This document shows positions 6,243 to 13,645 of a stretch of DNA of 16,141 bases, piece after piece. The translations under genes and the position numbers were made by a program. Within the stretch, counting starts at the first letter, position 1, and the number at the start of each line of letters is the position of its first letter. Source of the DNA: Chitinophagaceae bacterium (GTDB lineage Bacteria; Bacteroidota; Bacteroidia; Chitinophagales; Chitinophagaceae); the NCBI GenBank assembly GCA_025455665.1, contig JALOMC010000018.1, positions 1-16,141 on the forward strand, written 5' to 3'. The notes beneath the pieces are model-generated. The model was not told where the DNA came from. It saw only the letters and a program-made list of their open reading frames with translations, and searched no databases.

Positions 6243-8237
6243 TTAATAAGCCATCAATTGCTTGATACAGTTTTTCAACCGGCTCTTTGCCAAAAATTGT
6301 TGCTCCAACTGCAGGTTAAACGGAATAGGCGTATCGAGCGAAGCGCAGCGCAGCACCGGCGCATCCAGCAGGCTGAAGCAGTGCTCGCCAATCCAGGCGC
6401 TGATCTCGCCACCAAGCCCGCCTATCAGGGTGTCTTCGTGCAGTACCAATACTTTGCCGGTGGCGGCTACTGCCGTGCGGATAGCATCGTAGTCGAGGGG
6501 CAATAAGGTGCGCAGGTCGGTGATGTGCAACGATACCTCGGGGTGGCGCTGCTGGTACTCGAGGGCCCAATGTACACCGCTGCCGTAGGTAATCACGCTG
6601 ATGTCGGTGCCAGCCTGCACCAATCGGGCTTTGCCAATTTCGACCTCGTAGTAGTGTGCCGGCACCTGCCCGCTGATGCCGCGGTACAGCGCTTTGTGCT
6701 CAAAGTACATCACCGGGTTGGGATCATTGATGGCAGCAATGAGCAGGCCCTTGGCATCCATGGGGGTAGCAGGATACACTACTTTCAAACCGGGCGTATG
6801 GGTAAACCACGCCTCGTTGCTTTGGCTATGAAAAGGACCCGCCCCCACGCCGGCGCCGGTAGGCATGCGTATCACCACATCGGCCGGCTGGCCCCAGCGG
6901 TAGTGTATTTTAGCCAGGTTGTTAATGATCTGGTTGAAGCCCACCGTTACAAAATCGGCAAACTGCATTTCCATCATGCTTTTGTAGCCCTCCAGGCTCA
7001 GGCCCAGCGCAGCGCCTACAATCGCACTTTCGCACAAGGGCGTATTGCGTACCCGCTGTTTGCCAAACTGCTGTACAAAGCCTTCCGTTATTTTGAAAGC
7101 ACCGCCGTACTCGGCAATGTCTTGCCCCATTAGTACCAGCTGCGGATGCACCTGCATACTTTGGTACAGGCCATCGCGGATGCCATCAATAAAGCGGCTG
7201 TTGCTTTCATCGGCTATCAGGCTGGCGGGTGCCAACGAAGGCACTACAAAAGCAGGAGTATTCGCGTATACATCTTGTAGTTCTTCCTCTTCATCCGGCA
7301 TTATTTCGCTGGCGTCGTAGGCCTGCGCCAGCTCGTCTTCTATATGCTGCTTAAAGTCGGCTCGTATTTGCGCTACAGCATCGCTACTGAGCACGCCTGT
7401 TTGCAGCAGGTAAAATTCAAAATTGTTGACCGGGTCTTTCTTCTGCCATTCGTCAAACAAATGCTGGGGCACATACCTGGTGCCACTGGCTTCTTCGTGG
7501 CCCCGCATTCTAAAGGTCATACACTCTACCAGGTAGGGCCGCTGCTGCTGTATACAATAGTCTCGTACACCGGCCAGCGTATCTATCACCGTCAAAATAT
7601 TATTGCCATCAATGGTCACGCCTTCCATGCCATAGCCGCGGGCTTTATCGGCCAGCTGTTCGCACCTGAACTGTTCGTTCACGGGTGTGCTCAGGCCGTA
7701 TCCATTGTTTTCAATCACAAAAATCACCGGCAGGTTCCATACCGATGCCACATTGAGGGCCTCATGAAAATCGCCTTCACTGGTGCCGCCATCGCCGCTA
7801 AAAGCCACTGCTACTTTTTGTTCACCTTTTAGGTGCTGTGCCAGGGCTACCCCATTGGCCAGGGCCAGCTGCGGCCCCAGGTGGCTGATCATGCCGCAAA
7901 TGTGATGCTCGGCGCTGCCAAAGTGAAAGCTGCGCTCCCGGCCCTTGCTGTAGCCGTCTTTATTGCCCTGCCATTGCTTAAAAAGCTTCGATAAAGGCAT
8001 GCCGCGGCCGGTAAAAACGCCGAGGTTCCGGTGCAGGGGCATGATCCATTCATCGTGCTGCAGGGCATGTGCCACACCACAGGCAATGGCCTCTTGTCCA
8101 ATGCCGCTGAACCACTTGGATATTTTGCCCTGGCGCAGCAGCACCAGCATTTTTTCCTCAATCAGGCGGGGCAGCAGCAGGCGCTTGTAGATATCGATGA
8201 GCTGTGCATCGGTCAAAAACTTACGGTCGTACATCAT
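6243..8237 (-). CDS. 2-oxoacid dehydrogenase E1 component, alpha and beta subunits fused
   Basis: The protein has 664 aa and starts at ATG 8237 (a second ATG is at 8234). The frame is open further upstream, but that extension overlaps the holin-like gene and lacks family similarity. Residues about 8-325 are the thiamine-diphosphate-dependent E1 alpha domain: GDGGTSEGDF (148-157) and NN (177-178) form the GDG-X26-NN cofactor and Mg2+ motif, and MRGHEEASGTRYVP follows. An acidic linker (DEEEELQD, about 315-322) joins the E1 beta part. That part comprises a transketolase pyrimidine domain (MGQDIAEYGGAFKITEGF onward, about 370-525) with GAGPFHSQSNEAWFTH, and a C-terminal domain to about 655. E1 decarboxylates a 2-oxoacid and passes the acyl group to lipoyl-E2. 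The fused form with this GHEEASG motif is usual for Bacteroidota enzymes annotated as branched-chain or 2-oxoisovalerate dehydrogenase, but pyruvate cannot be excluded. E2 and E3 are not in the window. Confidence 0.9.
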   Translation of the reverse strand: MMYDRKFLTDAQLIDIYKRLLLPRLIEEKMLVLLRQGKISKWFSGIGQEAIACGVAHALQHDEWIMPLHRNLGVFTGRGMPLSKLFKQWQGNKDGYSKGRERSFHFGSAEHHICGMISHLGPQLALANGVALAQHLKGEQKVAVAFSGDGGTSEGDFHEALNVASVWNLPVIFVIENNGYGLSTPVNEQFRCEQLADKARGYGMEGVTIDGNNILTVIDTLAGVRDYCIQQQRPYLVECMTFRMRGHEEASGTRYVPQHLFDEWQKKDPVNNFEFYLLQTGVLSSDAVAQIRADFKQHIEDELAQAYDASEIMPDEEEELQDVYANTPAFVVPSLAPASLIADESNSRFIDGIRDGLYQSMQVHPQLVLMGQDIAEYGGAFKITEGFVQQFGKQRVRNTPLCESAIVGAALGLSLEGYKSMMEMQFADFVTVGFNQIINNLAKIHYRWGQPADVVIRMPTGAGVGAGPFHSQSNEAWFTHTPGLKVVYPATPMDAKGLLIAAINDPNPVMYFEHKALYRGISGQVPAHYYEVEIGKARLVQAGTDISVITYGSGVHWALEYQQRHPEVSLHITDLRTLLPLDYDAIRTAVAATGKVLVLHEDTLIGGLGGEISAWIGEHCFSLLDAPVLRCASLDTPIPFNLQLEQQFLAKSRLKNCIKQLMAY

Positions 8238-8313
8238 AGCAATCGGGACAAAAAGGAACGAAAGAGGGTGCAAGTTACCGGGAAAGGGACCAGCTTGGAG
8301 GGCCCCGGTACCC

Positions 8314-8676
8314 CTAGCGTTCGTTGGCCGTATGACCCGCCAGCAGCCAGCTTTGCAACCATGAATTGAGCATACTGAGCAAAAAACTAAACAGCAGGGC
8401 CCACCAAAACCCATCTACCCGAAAGCCCTCGAGCCAGCGGGCAGCCAGCAGCACCATACAGGCATTGATCACAAACAGAAAAAGGCCCAGCGTAAGTACC
8501 GTGACCGGCAGGGTAAGCAGTACCAGCACCGGGCGTATCAATGCATTGATGACCGACAGCAAAGCCGCTGCCAGCACCGCTTGCCAGCTACTGGCCACCT
8601 CTACACCCGGCAGTAGCCAGCCTAAAAAAACAATGACCACGGCCGATATCAGCACACGGGCTACCCACAGTTTCAT
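8314..8676 (-). CDS. phage holin family IV-like small integral membrane protein
   Basis: The protein has 120 aa and starts at ATG 8676 (MKLWVARVL). A GTG 24 bp upstream would add MVLKKRSC but is less likely. About 90 residues are hydrophobic, forming four predicted membrane segments: LISAVVIVFLGWLLPGV, then the AVLAAALLSVINALIRPVLV helix, a third in LGLFLFVINACMVLLAARWL, and WWALLFSFLLSML. NALIRPVLVLLTLPVTVLTLG is the hallmark of the PF04020 (Phage_holin_4_2) family and the length is typical. Despite the name, members are widespread chromosomal proteins of unknown function; no phage genes are nearby. Its stop is 76 bp before the dehydrogenase start on the same strand, so the two may share a transcript. 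Confidence 0.85.
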   Translation of the reverse strand: MKLWVARVLISAVVIVFLGWLLPGVEVASSWQAVLAAALLSVINALIRPVLVLLTLPVTVLTLGLFLFVINACMVLLAARWLEGFRVDGFWWALLFSFLLSMLNSWLQSWLLAGHTANER

Positions 8677-8772
8677 ACACGATCGTTTTTTAAGTACCAC
8701 AGCAGCCGCTGCGGCAGGTCAAAATAGGCTGTTTTTACATCAAAGGCGACCGAACGGCACCGATGTTTAAAT

Positions 8773-8802
8773 TTTGGTTTTAAAAATTATGCCCTAACAT
8801 TG
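8773..8802 (+). promoter_or_regulatory. predicted promoter of rho
   Basis: TTTG (8773-8776) is followed after 18 bp by TAACATTG (8795-8802), one mismatch from the Bacteroidota primary-sigma -7 element TAnnTTTG. Transcription would begin near 8808, leaving a leader of about 120 nt before the rho ATG. The site lies in the divergent gap between the holin-like gene and rho. Confidence 0.5.
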
Positions 8803-8807
8803 CAGCG

Positions 8808-8930
8808 AAATCTGACGACGGCCATTTGAGCTTTTCCTACCCAACGGCCGATTCTCCGCTCCGATTTTTATCCTCACTTCTTATTGCACTTCCCGCAAAC
8901 CGAAAAGAAAAGTTCTACTCATTTTTTTGT
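8808..8930 (+). promoter_or_regulatory. C-rich untranslated leader of rho
   Basis: Between the predicted transcription start and ATG 8931 the RNA is poor in G and rich in C and U. By eye, about 28 C against 10 G occur in the 75 nt from 8829 on, with YC dinucleotides spaced along it. That is the composition of Rho-binding (rut) sites. Rho genes in several bacteria are autoregulated by Rho-dependent termination in their leader; the composition makes the same plausible here. No strong hairpin competes. Confidence 0.35.
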
Positions 8931-10727
8931 ATGTACGACATTTTGCAACTGAACGACATGCTCGTTCCTGAACTGGTTGATATTGCCGAGCAGTTAAAAG
9001 TTCCCAACGCGAAAAAGCTGGCCAAGCAAGACCTGATTTACAAAATACTGGATAAGCAAGCAGTACTGGAAAGCGCTGCCAAAGCTGATGATGCCGAGGG
9101 CGAAAAGCCCCGCCGCAAGCGCATAGTAAAGGCTACCACCGCCAATGTGACCGAAGAGGCCGAAGTGATGGAACCCAGCCAGCCGGCTGCGCCCCCCGCC
9201 CCGGCTGCCGAAGCACCTGCTGCCGCCGAGCCCGCCCGTGGCAAGAAGCCGGCGCAGGCCAAAAAGCAGCAAGGTCGTAAAAACGCTCCCAAAGAAGCCG
9301 AAGTGCCGGCCGCTGTGCCCGCAGCTGCACCGCCTGCCCCCAAAGCCGACGATGATGCCAAAGGCGCCAAACGCCCCAAAGTAGCCGGCCCCATTTTGGA
9401 CGATGGCGAAACCGTGGAAAGCATTTTCCGCAGTGCCCTCAGCAGCCTGGATGCCCCTGCCGAACTGACCGAGGCCGACCTGGCCGCTACCGAAGAAGCC
9501 AACGGCAACGAAGAAACACCCGCCGAGGCGCCTGCACCGCAGCAGCAAGGGCGGCATCAGCAGCAGCGCTTCCAAAAGCAGCCGCCGAAAGAAAATAGTT
9601 TCAATGTAGAGTACGATGGCTTGGTAACGGCCGAAGGCGTGCTGGAAATGATGCCCGATGGCTACGGCTTTTTGCGCAGCAGCGACTACAACTACCTGAG
9701 CAGCCCCGACGATGTATATGTAAGCCCCGCACAGGTAAAACTGTTTGGCCTGAAAACCGGCGATACCGTATTGGGCGAAGTGCGTCCGCCCAAAGAAGGC
9801 GAAAAATATTTTGCGCTGGTAAAGGTGGACAACATCAACGGCAAGCGCCCCGAAGAAGTACGCGACCGTGTCCCCTTCGACTACCTCACGCCACTGTTCC
9901 CTTATCAAAAGCTCAACCTGTTTACCACTGCTTCTAACCTCAGCACCCGCATCATCGATTTGTTTACACCCATTGGCAAAGGCCAACGGGGCCTGATAGT
10001 GGCGCAGCCCAAAACGGGTAAAACCATGCTGCTGAAGGAAGTGGCCAACGCCATTGCCGAAAACCACCCCGAAGTGTACATGATGGTGGTGCTGATAGAT
10101 GAGCGGCCCGAAGAAGTAACCGATATGGAACGCAGCGTGAAGGCCGAAGTATTGGCCAGCACCTTTGACGAGCCGGCCGATAAGCACGTAAAAGTGAGCA
10201 GCATAGCGCTGCAAAAAGCCAAGCGCCTGGTAGAGTGCGGACACGATGTGGTCATTCTGCTCGACTCCATTACCCGCCTGGCCCGTGCACACAACACCGT
10301 AGCGCCGGCCAGCGGCAAGGTGCTGAGTGGTGGTGTAGAAGCCAATGCCATGCAAAAGCCAAAGCAGTTTTTTGGCGCCGCCCGAAAAATTGAAAATGGC
10401 GGTTCACTCACCATTTTGGCCACGGCCCTTATTGACACCGGCAGCCGGATGGATGAAGTGATCTTCGAAGAATTTAAAGGCACCGGCAACATGGAACTGC
10501 AGCTGGATCGCCGCCTGGCCAATAAGCGCATCTTCCCGGCTATTGATCTGGTAGCCTCCAGCACCCGCCGCGATGATCTGCTGCTGGACAAAGAGGTGGT
10601 AAGCCGCATGTACCTGCTGCGCAACTACCTGGCCGACATGAACCCCGAAGAAGCCATGAGCGAACTGATGAAACGCATGCGGGGTACCAAAGACAACATT
10701 GAGTTTTTGGCCAGCATGAACCGATAA
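8931..10727 (+). CDS. rho: transcription termination factor Rho
   Basis: The protein has 598 aa and starts at ATG 8931 (MYDILQLNDMLVPELVDIA). The frame is open to a TTG at 8826, but family similarity begins at the ATG. Residues 8-46 are the Rho N-terminal helical domain. Residues about 50-222 are a long Ala/Pro/Glu/Lys/Gln-rich region predicted to be disordered. Residues about 225-300 are the cold-shock RNA-binding domain with MPDGYGFLRSS. Residues about 310-595 form the RecA-like ATPase, with Walker A QPKTGKT (359-365), Walker B VVILLDS (Asp445), and the LSGGVEANAMQKPKQFFGAARKIE secondary-site region. It is a hexameric RNA helicase that releases transcripts. The E. coli protein is about 420 aa, and the excess is the disordered insert, a known feature of Bacteroidota Rho. 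It is transcribed alone, closed by its own hairpin terminator. Confidence 0.97.
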   Translation: MYDILQLNDMLVPELVDIAEQLKVPNAKKLAKQDLIYKILDKQAVLESAAKADDAEGEKPRRKRIVKATTANVTEEAEVMEPSQPAAPPAPAAEAPAAAEPARGKKPAQAKKQQGRKNAPKEAEVPAAVPAAAPPAPKADDDAKGAKRPKVAGPILDDGETVESIFRSALSSLDAPAELTEADLAATEEANGNEETPAEAPAPQQQGRHQQQRFQKQPPKENSFNVEYDGLVTAEGVLEMMPDGYGFLRSSDYNYLSSPDDVYVSPAQVKLFGLKTGDTVLGEVRPPKEGEKYFALVKVDNINGKRPEEVRDRVPFDYLTPLFPYQKLNLFTTASNLSTRIIDLFTPIGKGQRGLIVAQPKTGKTMLLKEVANAIAENHPEVYMMVVLIDERPEEVTDMERSVKAEVLASTFDEPADKHVKVSSIALQKAKRLVECGHDVVILLDSITRLARAHNTVAPASGKVLSGGVEANAMQKPKQFFGAARKIENGGSLTILATALIDTGSRMDEVIFEEFKGTGNMELQLDRRLANKRIFPAIDLVASSTRRDDLLLDKEVVSRMYLLRNYLADMNPEEAMSELMKRMRGTKDNIEFLASMNR

Positions 10728-10745
10728 CAATAGTGTGTTGATAAC

Positions 10746-10777
10746 AAAAAAAGCCTGCATTATTTGCAGGCTTTTTT
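10746..10777. terminator. symmetrical intrinsic terminator shared by rho and the DUF502 gene
   Basis: A perfect 7-bp stem GCCTGCA (10753-10759) / TGCAGGC (10765-10771) has a 5-base loop. It is flanked by seven A on the left and six T on the right, which extend the stem and serve as U-tracts in either direction. It sits 18 bp after the rho stop and 22 bp after the stop of the convergent DUF502 gene, so one element ends both transcripts. Confidence 0.92.
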
Positions 10778-10799
10778 GTCGGGAGGCATTGCAGGCGGC

Positions 10800-11402
10800 T
10801 TATTCTTCTACCTCTACCACCCCACCGCTGATGGCAAACTTCAGTGCATCGGGTGCGGCCACCTCTTTCAGCAATTTGATGCGGTCGCTTTTGACAAAAT
10901 ACAGCGTACCGGCCACAGCGTAGCTATTGGGCACGTATACGGTTACATACTCCTGCATGCCAAATTGCTCCAGGTCTTCATTGGTCACAAAGCCTACCTG
11001 CCATACATCGGGCTGCAGCACACTTACCAGTACTGCCTTCTGAAACTTGCGCTTTTTGCCAGCAAAAGCCTCCGAAAAATCTTTGACAAAGGAGTAAATG
11101 GTTTTAACGCCAGGCGTACGCTCCAGCGCATGATCGAAAAAGCTGAGCAGGCGGCCCACTACAAAAAATGAGCTGATCCAGCCCACCAAAAGGATGCCTG
11201 CCATGACCAGCACAAAGCCCAGCCCGGGCAGGTAAAACGGCTTTTGAGGATCGCCCGATAGATTGATGTACACCGGAATCAGCCGGTCGAGCCAGCTGAA
11301 CAGCTGGTACACAATGTACACCGTGATGCTGACGGGTGCCAGCACCAGAATGCCTTGTAAAAAATACTGAAACAGGTTGCGGGAGGTGAATTTGAACTGC
11401 AT
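10800..11402 (-). CDS. DUF502 family membrane protein
   Basis: The protein has 200 aa. ATG 11402 (MQFKFTSRNLFQYFLQGIL) is preferred over an upstream codon that adds MRRCSPFLA, because the family begins at this point and a candidate promoter sits about 40 bp upstream. Two membrane helices are visible, at about 12-36 (YFLQGILVLAPVSITVYIVY) and 57-81 (PGLGFVLVMAGILLVGWISS). Between them is a short loop with GDPQKPFYLPG, and after them a soluble domain with RTPGVKTIYSFVKDF, then GFVTNE and the YVPNSYAVAGTLYFV strand. This order matches DUF502 (PF04367), the bacterial relatives of the plant LIKE COV proteins. In plants the family affects vascular patterning and trafficking; the bacterial role is unknown. 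It is convergent with rho and divergent from the efflux operon. Confidence 0.9.
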   Translation of the reverse strand: MQFKFTSRNLFQYFLQGILVLAPVSITVYIVYQLFSWLDRLIPVYINLSGDPQKPFYLPGLGFVLVMAGILLVGWISSFFVVGRLLSFFDHALERTPGVKTIYSFVKDFSEAFAGKKRKFQKAVLVSVLQPDVWQVGFVTNEDLEQFGMQEYVTVYVPNSYAVAGTLYFVKSDRIKLLKEVAAPDALKFAISGGVVEVEE

Positions 11403-11448
11403 GGCCAAAAAAGGGCTACAGCGGCGCACGGCCGCCAGGCTGCCTGTT

Positions 11449-11478
11449 CAAAAATAACGGCCAACCAGCTTTGATAAA
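11449..11478 (-). promoter_or_regulatory. predicted promoter of the DUF502 gene
   Basis: On the minus strand TTTA (11478-11475), then 18 bp, then TATTTTTG (11456-11449), an exact match to TAnnTTTG; the -33 element has one mismatch. It places a start about 40 nt before ATG 11402. It lies beside, but does not overlap, the palindrome at 11494-11525. Confidence 0.45.
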
Positions 11479-11493
11479 CGGAAAATTAACCTG

Positions 11494-11525
11494 ATGGAAA
11501 CTTTGGGAGTGCTCAAAGTTTCCAT
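11494..11525. promoter_or_regulatory. 32-bp palindromic operator for the TetR-type repressor
   Basis: The arms ATGGAAACTTTG (11494-11505) and CAAAGTTTCCAT (11514-11525) are perfect reverse complements over 12 bp. An 8-bp spacer GGAGTGCT separates them. The palindrome is 30 bp upstream of the repressor gene and contains the whole -33 element and the first base of the -7 element of the promoter described in the next entry. A dimer (or pair of dimers) of the TetR-type protein bound here would occlude RNA polymerase. Binding is inferred from position and symmetry. Confidence 0.82.
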
Positions 11526-11532
11526 AGTTTTG
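11502..11532 (+). promoter_or_regulatory. promoter of the efflux operon
   Basis: TTTG (11502-11505), 19 bp, then TAGTTTTG (11525-11532): an exact match to the Bacteroidota consensus TTTG-N19-TAnnTTTG. Transcription should start near 11539, giving a leader of under 20 nt before ATG 11556. It is overlapped by the operator palindrome. Confidence 0.75.
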
Positions 11533-11555
11533 CCCGCCTTCAGGCTTATTGGACT

Positions 11556-12176
11556 ATGGAACAAGCAGTATTGATTCGTGAAAAGGCCTTCGAGCTATAC
11601 CGGCGGTTTGGCATCCGCAGCATTACCATGGACGATGTGGCAGGCCACTGCGGCATCAGTAAAAAGACGCTGTACCAGCACTATACCGACAAGGAAAGCC
11701 TGGTATACTCTGTGCTGGAGCACATGGTGCAAAAATCGGAGTGCCAATGCACCGAAATAGCGGCCGTGAGTGAAAACGCAGTGCACGAAATTTTTATGAG
11801 CCTTGATATGCTACAGGCCATGTTTGAGGGGGTGAACCCGGTAATGATTTATGACCTGCACAAGTACCACCAGACAGCTTACAAACGGCTGGAGAGCCAC
11901 AAACACAGTTTTTTGTACAACATCACCCGCAAAAACCTGGAGCGAGGCATACAAGAAGGGCTTTTCAGAAGCGACATGAACGTGGAGATCATCACCCTGC
12001 TTCATTTGTACACCATCTCTATGACGTTTGAGCAGGAAACATTTCCCAGAGAAAAGTTCAGCCTGGTAGAAATGCAGATGCAAATCATGCTCCATTACGT
12101 ATATGGCATTGCCTCGCCCAAAGGCATGAAAATGATAGAAAAATATAAACAGCAACATTTAAAACAGACTGCATAA
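11556..12176 (+). CDS. TetR/AcrR family transcriptional regulator
   Basis: The protein has 206 aa and starts at ATG 11556. The N-terminal 50 residues are the TetR DNA-binding domain: helix 1 VLIREKAFELYRRFGIRSIT, then MDDVAGHCGISKKTLYQHY (25-43), the helix-turn-helix with the conserved KKTLYQHYTDKESL end. The rest is an alpha-helical ligand-binding and dimerisation domain, divergent as usual, so the inducer cannot be predicted. TetR-type repressors leave DNA when they bind a small molecule, often a substrate of the pump they control. The stop TAA overlaps the next gene's ATG by one base (TAATG), so translation is likely coupled to the channel gene. With the operator directly upstream, it should repress itself and the pump together. 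Confidence 0.94.
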   Translation: MEQAVLIREKAFELYRRFGIRSITMDDVAGHCGISKKTLYQHYTDKESLVYSVLEHMVQKSECQCTEIAAVSENAVHEIFMSLDMLQAMFEGVNPVMIYDLHKYHQTAYKRLESHKHSFLYNITRKNLERGIQEGLFRSDMNVEIITLLHLYTISMTFEQETFPREKFSLVEMQMQIMLHYVYGIASPKGMKMIEKYKQQHLKQTA

Positions 12177-13594
12177 TGAAAACCACCTTTTGGAGGCTGC
12201 TATGCATGGCGCTGCTGCTGGGTAGCAGCCCGCTGCACGCACAATCCGACAGCACACCACAACTGTACCGCCTCACAGCCCGCGAAGCCCTGGACCTGGC
12301 CATGAAGCGCCGCACCGAAATTTTGAATGCACAAATAGATGTGCAATCGCAAGACGCACTGAACCGCGAAATAACCGGCGCTGCGCTGCCGCAGGTAAAA
12401 GGCAACTTTGGCCTGCAGCGCAACTTTGCCATCCCCGTGACGGTACTGCCCGATTTTATTTCGCCCAGCGTATACGGTGTGCTGGAACGGGAGGATGTAC
12501 GAGACGGCAACGGCAACCCCATCAAGTTCGACGGGGTCATCAACACCTTTCCGGCAGCCTTTGGGGTACCCTGGCAGGCGCAGGTAGGGGTGGGTGTACA
12601 GCAGCTGCTGTTTCAGCCCGACGTTTTTATAGGTCTTAAAGCCCGCAGCAGCGCTATTGAACTGTATAAAAATCAGCTGCTGGTGGCCGAAGACTCAGTA
12701 AAAAGTAATGTACTGCAAACCTACTATGGCGTATTGGTAACCGAGCAGGGCCTGCGCTTTGCACGGGAGAGCCGCGACCGGCTGGCGAAACTGTATGCCG
12801 ATCAGCAGCAACTGTTTAATACCGGCTTTATAGAAAAACTGGATGTAGAAAAAACCAAGGTGAACCTGAACAATGTGAACAGCACTGTGACCAACCTGAA
12901 AAACCTGGTAGCACTCAGCTACGGCGGCCTCAAGTTTGCTCTCGGCATTTCGCAAAAAGATAGCCTGGTACTGACCGACTCGCTAAGCCTGACAGAGCTG
13001 AACCGCGATGTGCTGGAGATGGAAAATGGTTTCAAGTACGAAAACAGAAATGAAATAAAGGCCATCAATAGCTCGCAGGAACTGCTGGGCCTGCAGGTGC
13101 GCCGCTACCGCATGAATGCCTACCCTACAGTAGCCGCCTTCTGGAACCTGGCTACCAATGCGCAGCGGCTGAAATTCGACTTCTTTGACACCAAACAGCG
13201 TTGGTTCTTTTCCAACATTGCCGGCGTCAATATCAGCGTGCCGCTGACCGATGGATTGCAACGACGCTACAAGCTGAAGCAGGCTGAACTGGCGTATCAA
13301 AAAAGCAACAACAGCCTCGACCGCTTCAAGCAAGCCATCGATTTGCAAGTAGTAGCAGCCCGCACCACCTTTACCAATGCACTGCTGGCGCTGAACCAAC
13401 AAGTGGAAAACAAAGAGCTGGCAGAAAAAGTATATGCCACTACCAAAATAAAATACGACCGCGGCCTCGGTAGCAGCTTTGAGCTGATACAAACTGAAAC
13501 CAGCCTGCAAGATGCGCTGAACAACTACTACCAGGCCCTGTACAATGCTGTAGTAGCCCGCATAGGCTACCAGCGGGCCCTTGGCAAACTGTAA
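12176..13594 (+). CDS. TolC-family outer-membrane efflux channel
   Basis: The protein has 472 aa. ATG 12176 overlaps the preceding stop by one base. Residues 1-22 are a signal peptide (MKTTFWRLLCMALLLG, cleavage after HA of LHAQ). Two repeated OEP-type (PF02321) halves follow. The first has LTAREALDLAMKRRTEILNAQ (28-48) and long helices ending near residue 265. The second runs from about 290 (EIKAINSSQELLGLQVRRYR) to DALNNYYQALYNAVVARIGYQRALG at the end. The family forms a trimeric barrel with a long alpha-helical periplasmic tunnel, the exit duct for RND or ABC pumps. Length is typical. The adaptor gene begins 51 bp downstream, in the same operon. Confidence 0.94.
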   Translation: MKTTFWRLLCMALLLGSSPLHAQSDSTPQLYRLTAREALDLAMKRRTEILNAQIDVQSQDALNREITGAALPQVKGNFGLQRNFAIPVTVLPDFISPSVYGVLEREDVRDGNGNPIKFDGVINTFPAAFGVPWQAQVGVGVQQLLFQPDVFIGLKARSSAIELYKNQLLVAEDSVKSNVLQTYYGVLVTEQGLRFARESRDRLAKLYADQQQLFNTGFIEKLDVEKTKVNLNNVNSTVTNLKNLVALSYGGLKFALGISQKDSLVLTDSLSLTELNRDVLEMENGFKYENRNEIKAINSSQELLGLQVRRYRMNAYPTVAAFWNLATNAQRLKFDFFDTKQRWFFSNIAGVNISVPLTDGLQRRYKLKQAELAYQKSNNSLDRFKQAIDLQVVAARTTFTNALLALNQQVENKELAEKVYATTKIKYDRGLGSSFELIQTETSLQDALNNYYQALYNAVVARIGYQRALGKL

Positions 13595-13645
13595 TCCCTC
13601 TCTTTTCGAACCTACCAACCTAACTCCTCCACAACAAGACATTGT

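Noticed and set aside
6525..7133. 202-aa plus-strand frame opposite the E1 gene
   Set aside because: It is a shadow of the E1 coding sequence with no family resemblance.
8238..8414. N-terminal extension of the dehydrogenase by 59 residues
   Set aside because: It overlaps the holin-like gene in another frame and has Cys/Gly-rich sequence unlike E1 proteins; family similarity begins at the ATG pair at 8237/8234.
8314..8676. Prophage remnant suggested by the holin-like gene
   Set aside because: PF04020-type proteins are common chromosomal membrane proteins; no other phage gene, integrase or attachment site is nearby.
8677..8772. A promoter for the holin-like gene on the minus strand
   Set aside because: The nearest candidate (TATTTTG after TTTG) is one base short of TAnnTTTG and the spacing is only 14 bp, so I do not call it.
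8826..8930. Longer Rho starting at TTG 8826
   Set aside because: Rho similarity starts at the ATG at 8931; the extra 35 residues are a translation of a C-rich leader.
8994..10355. 453-aa minus-strand frame opposite rho
   Set aside because: It is antisense to a highly conserved gene, and its Phe/Gly/Ala/His-rich composition is the usual shadow of GC-rich codons.
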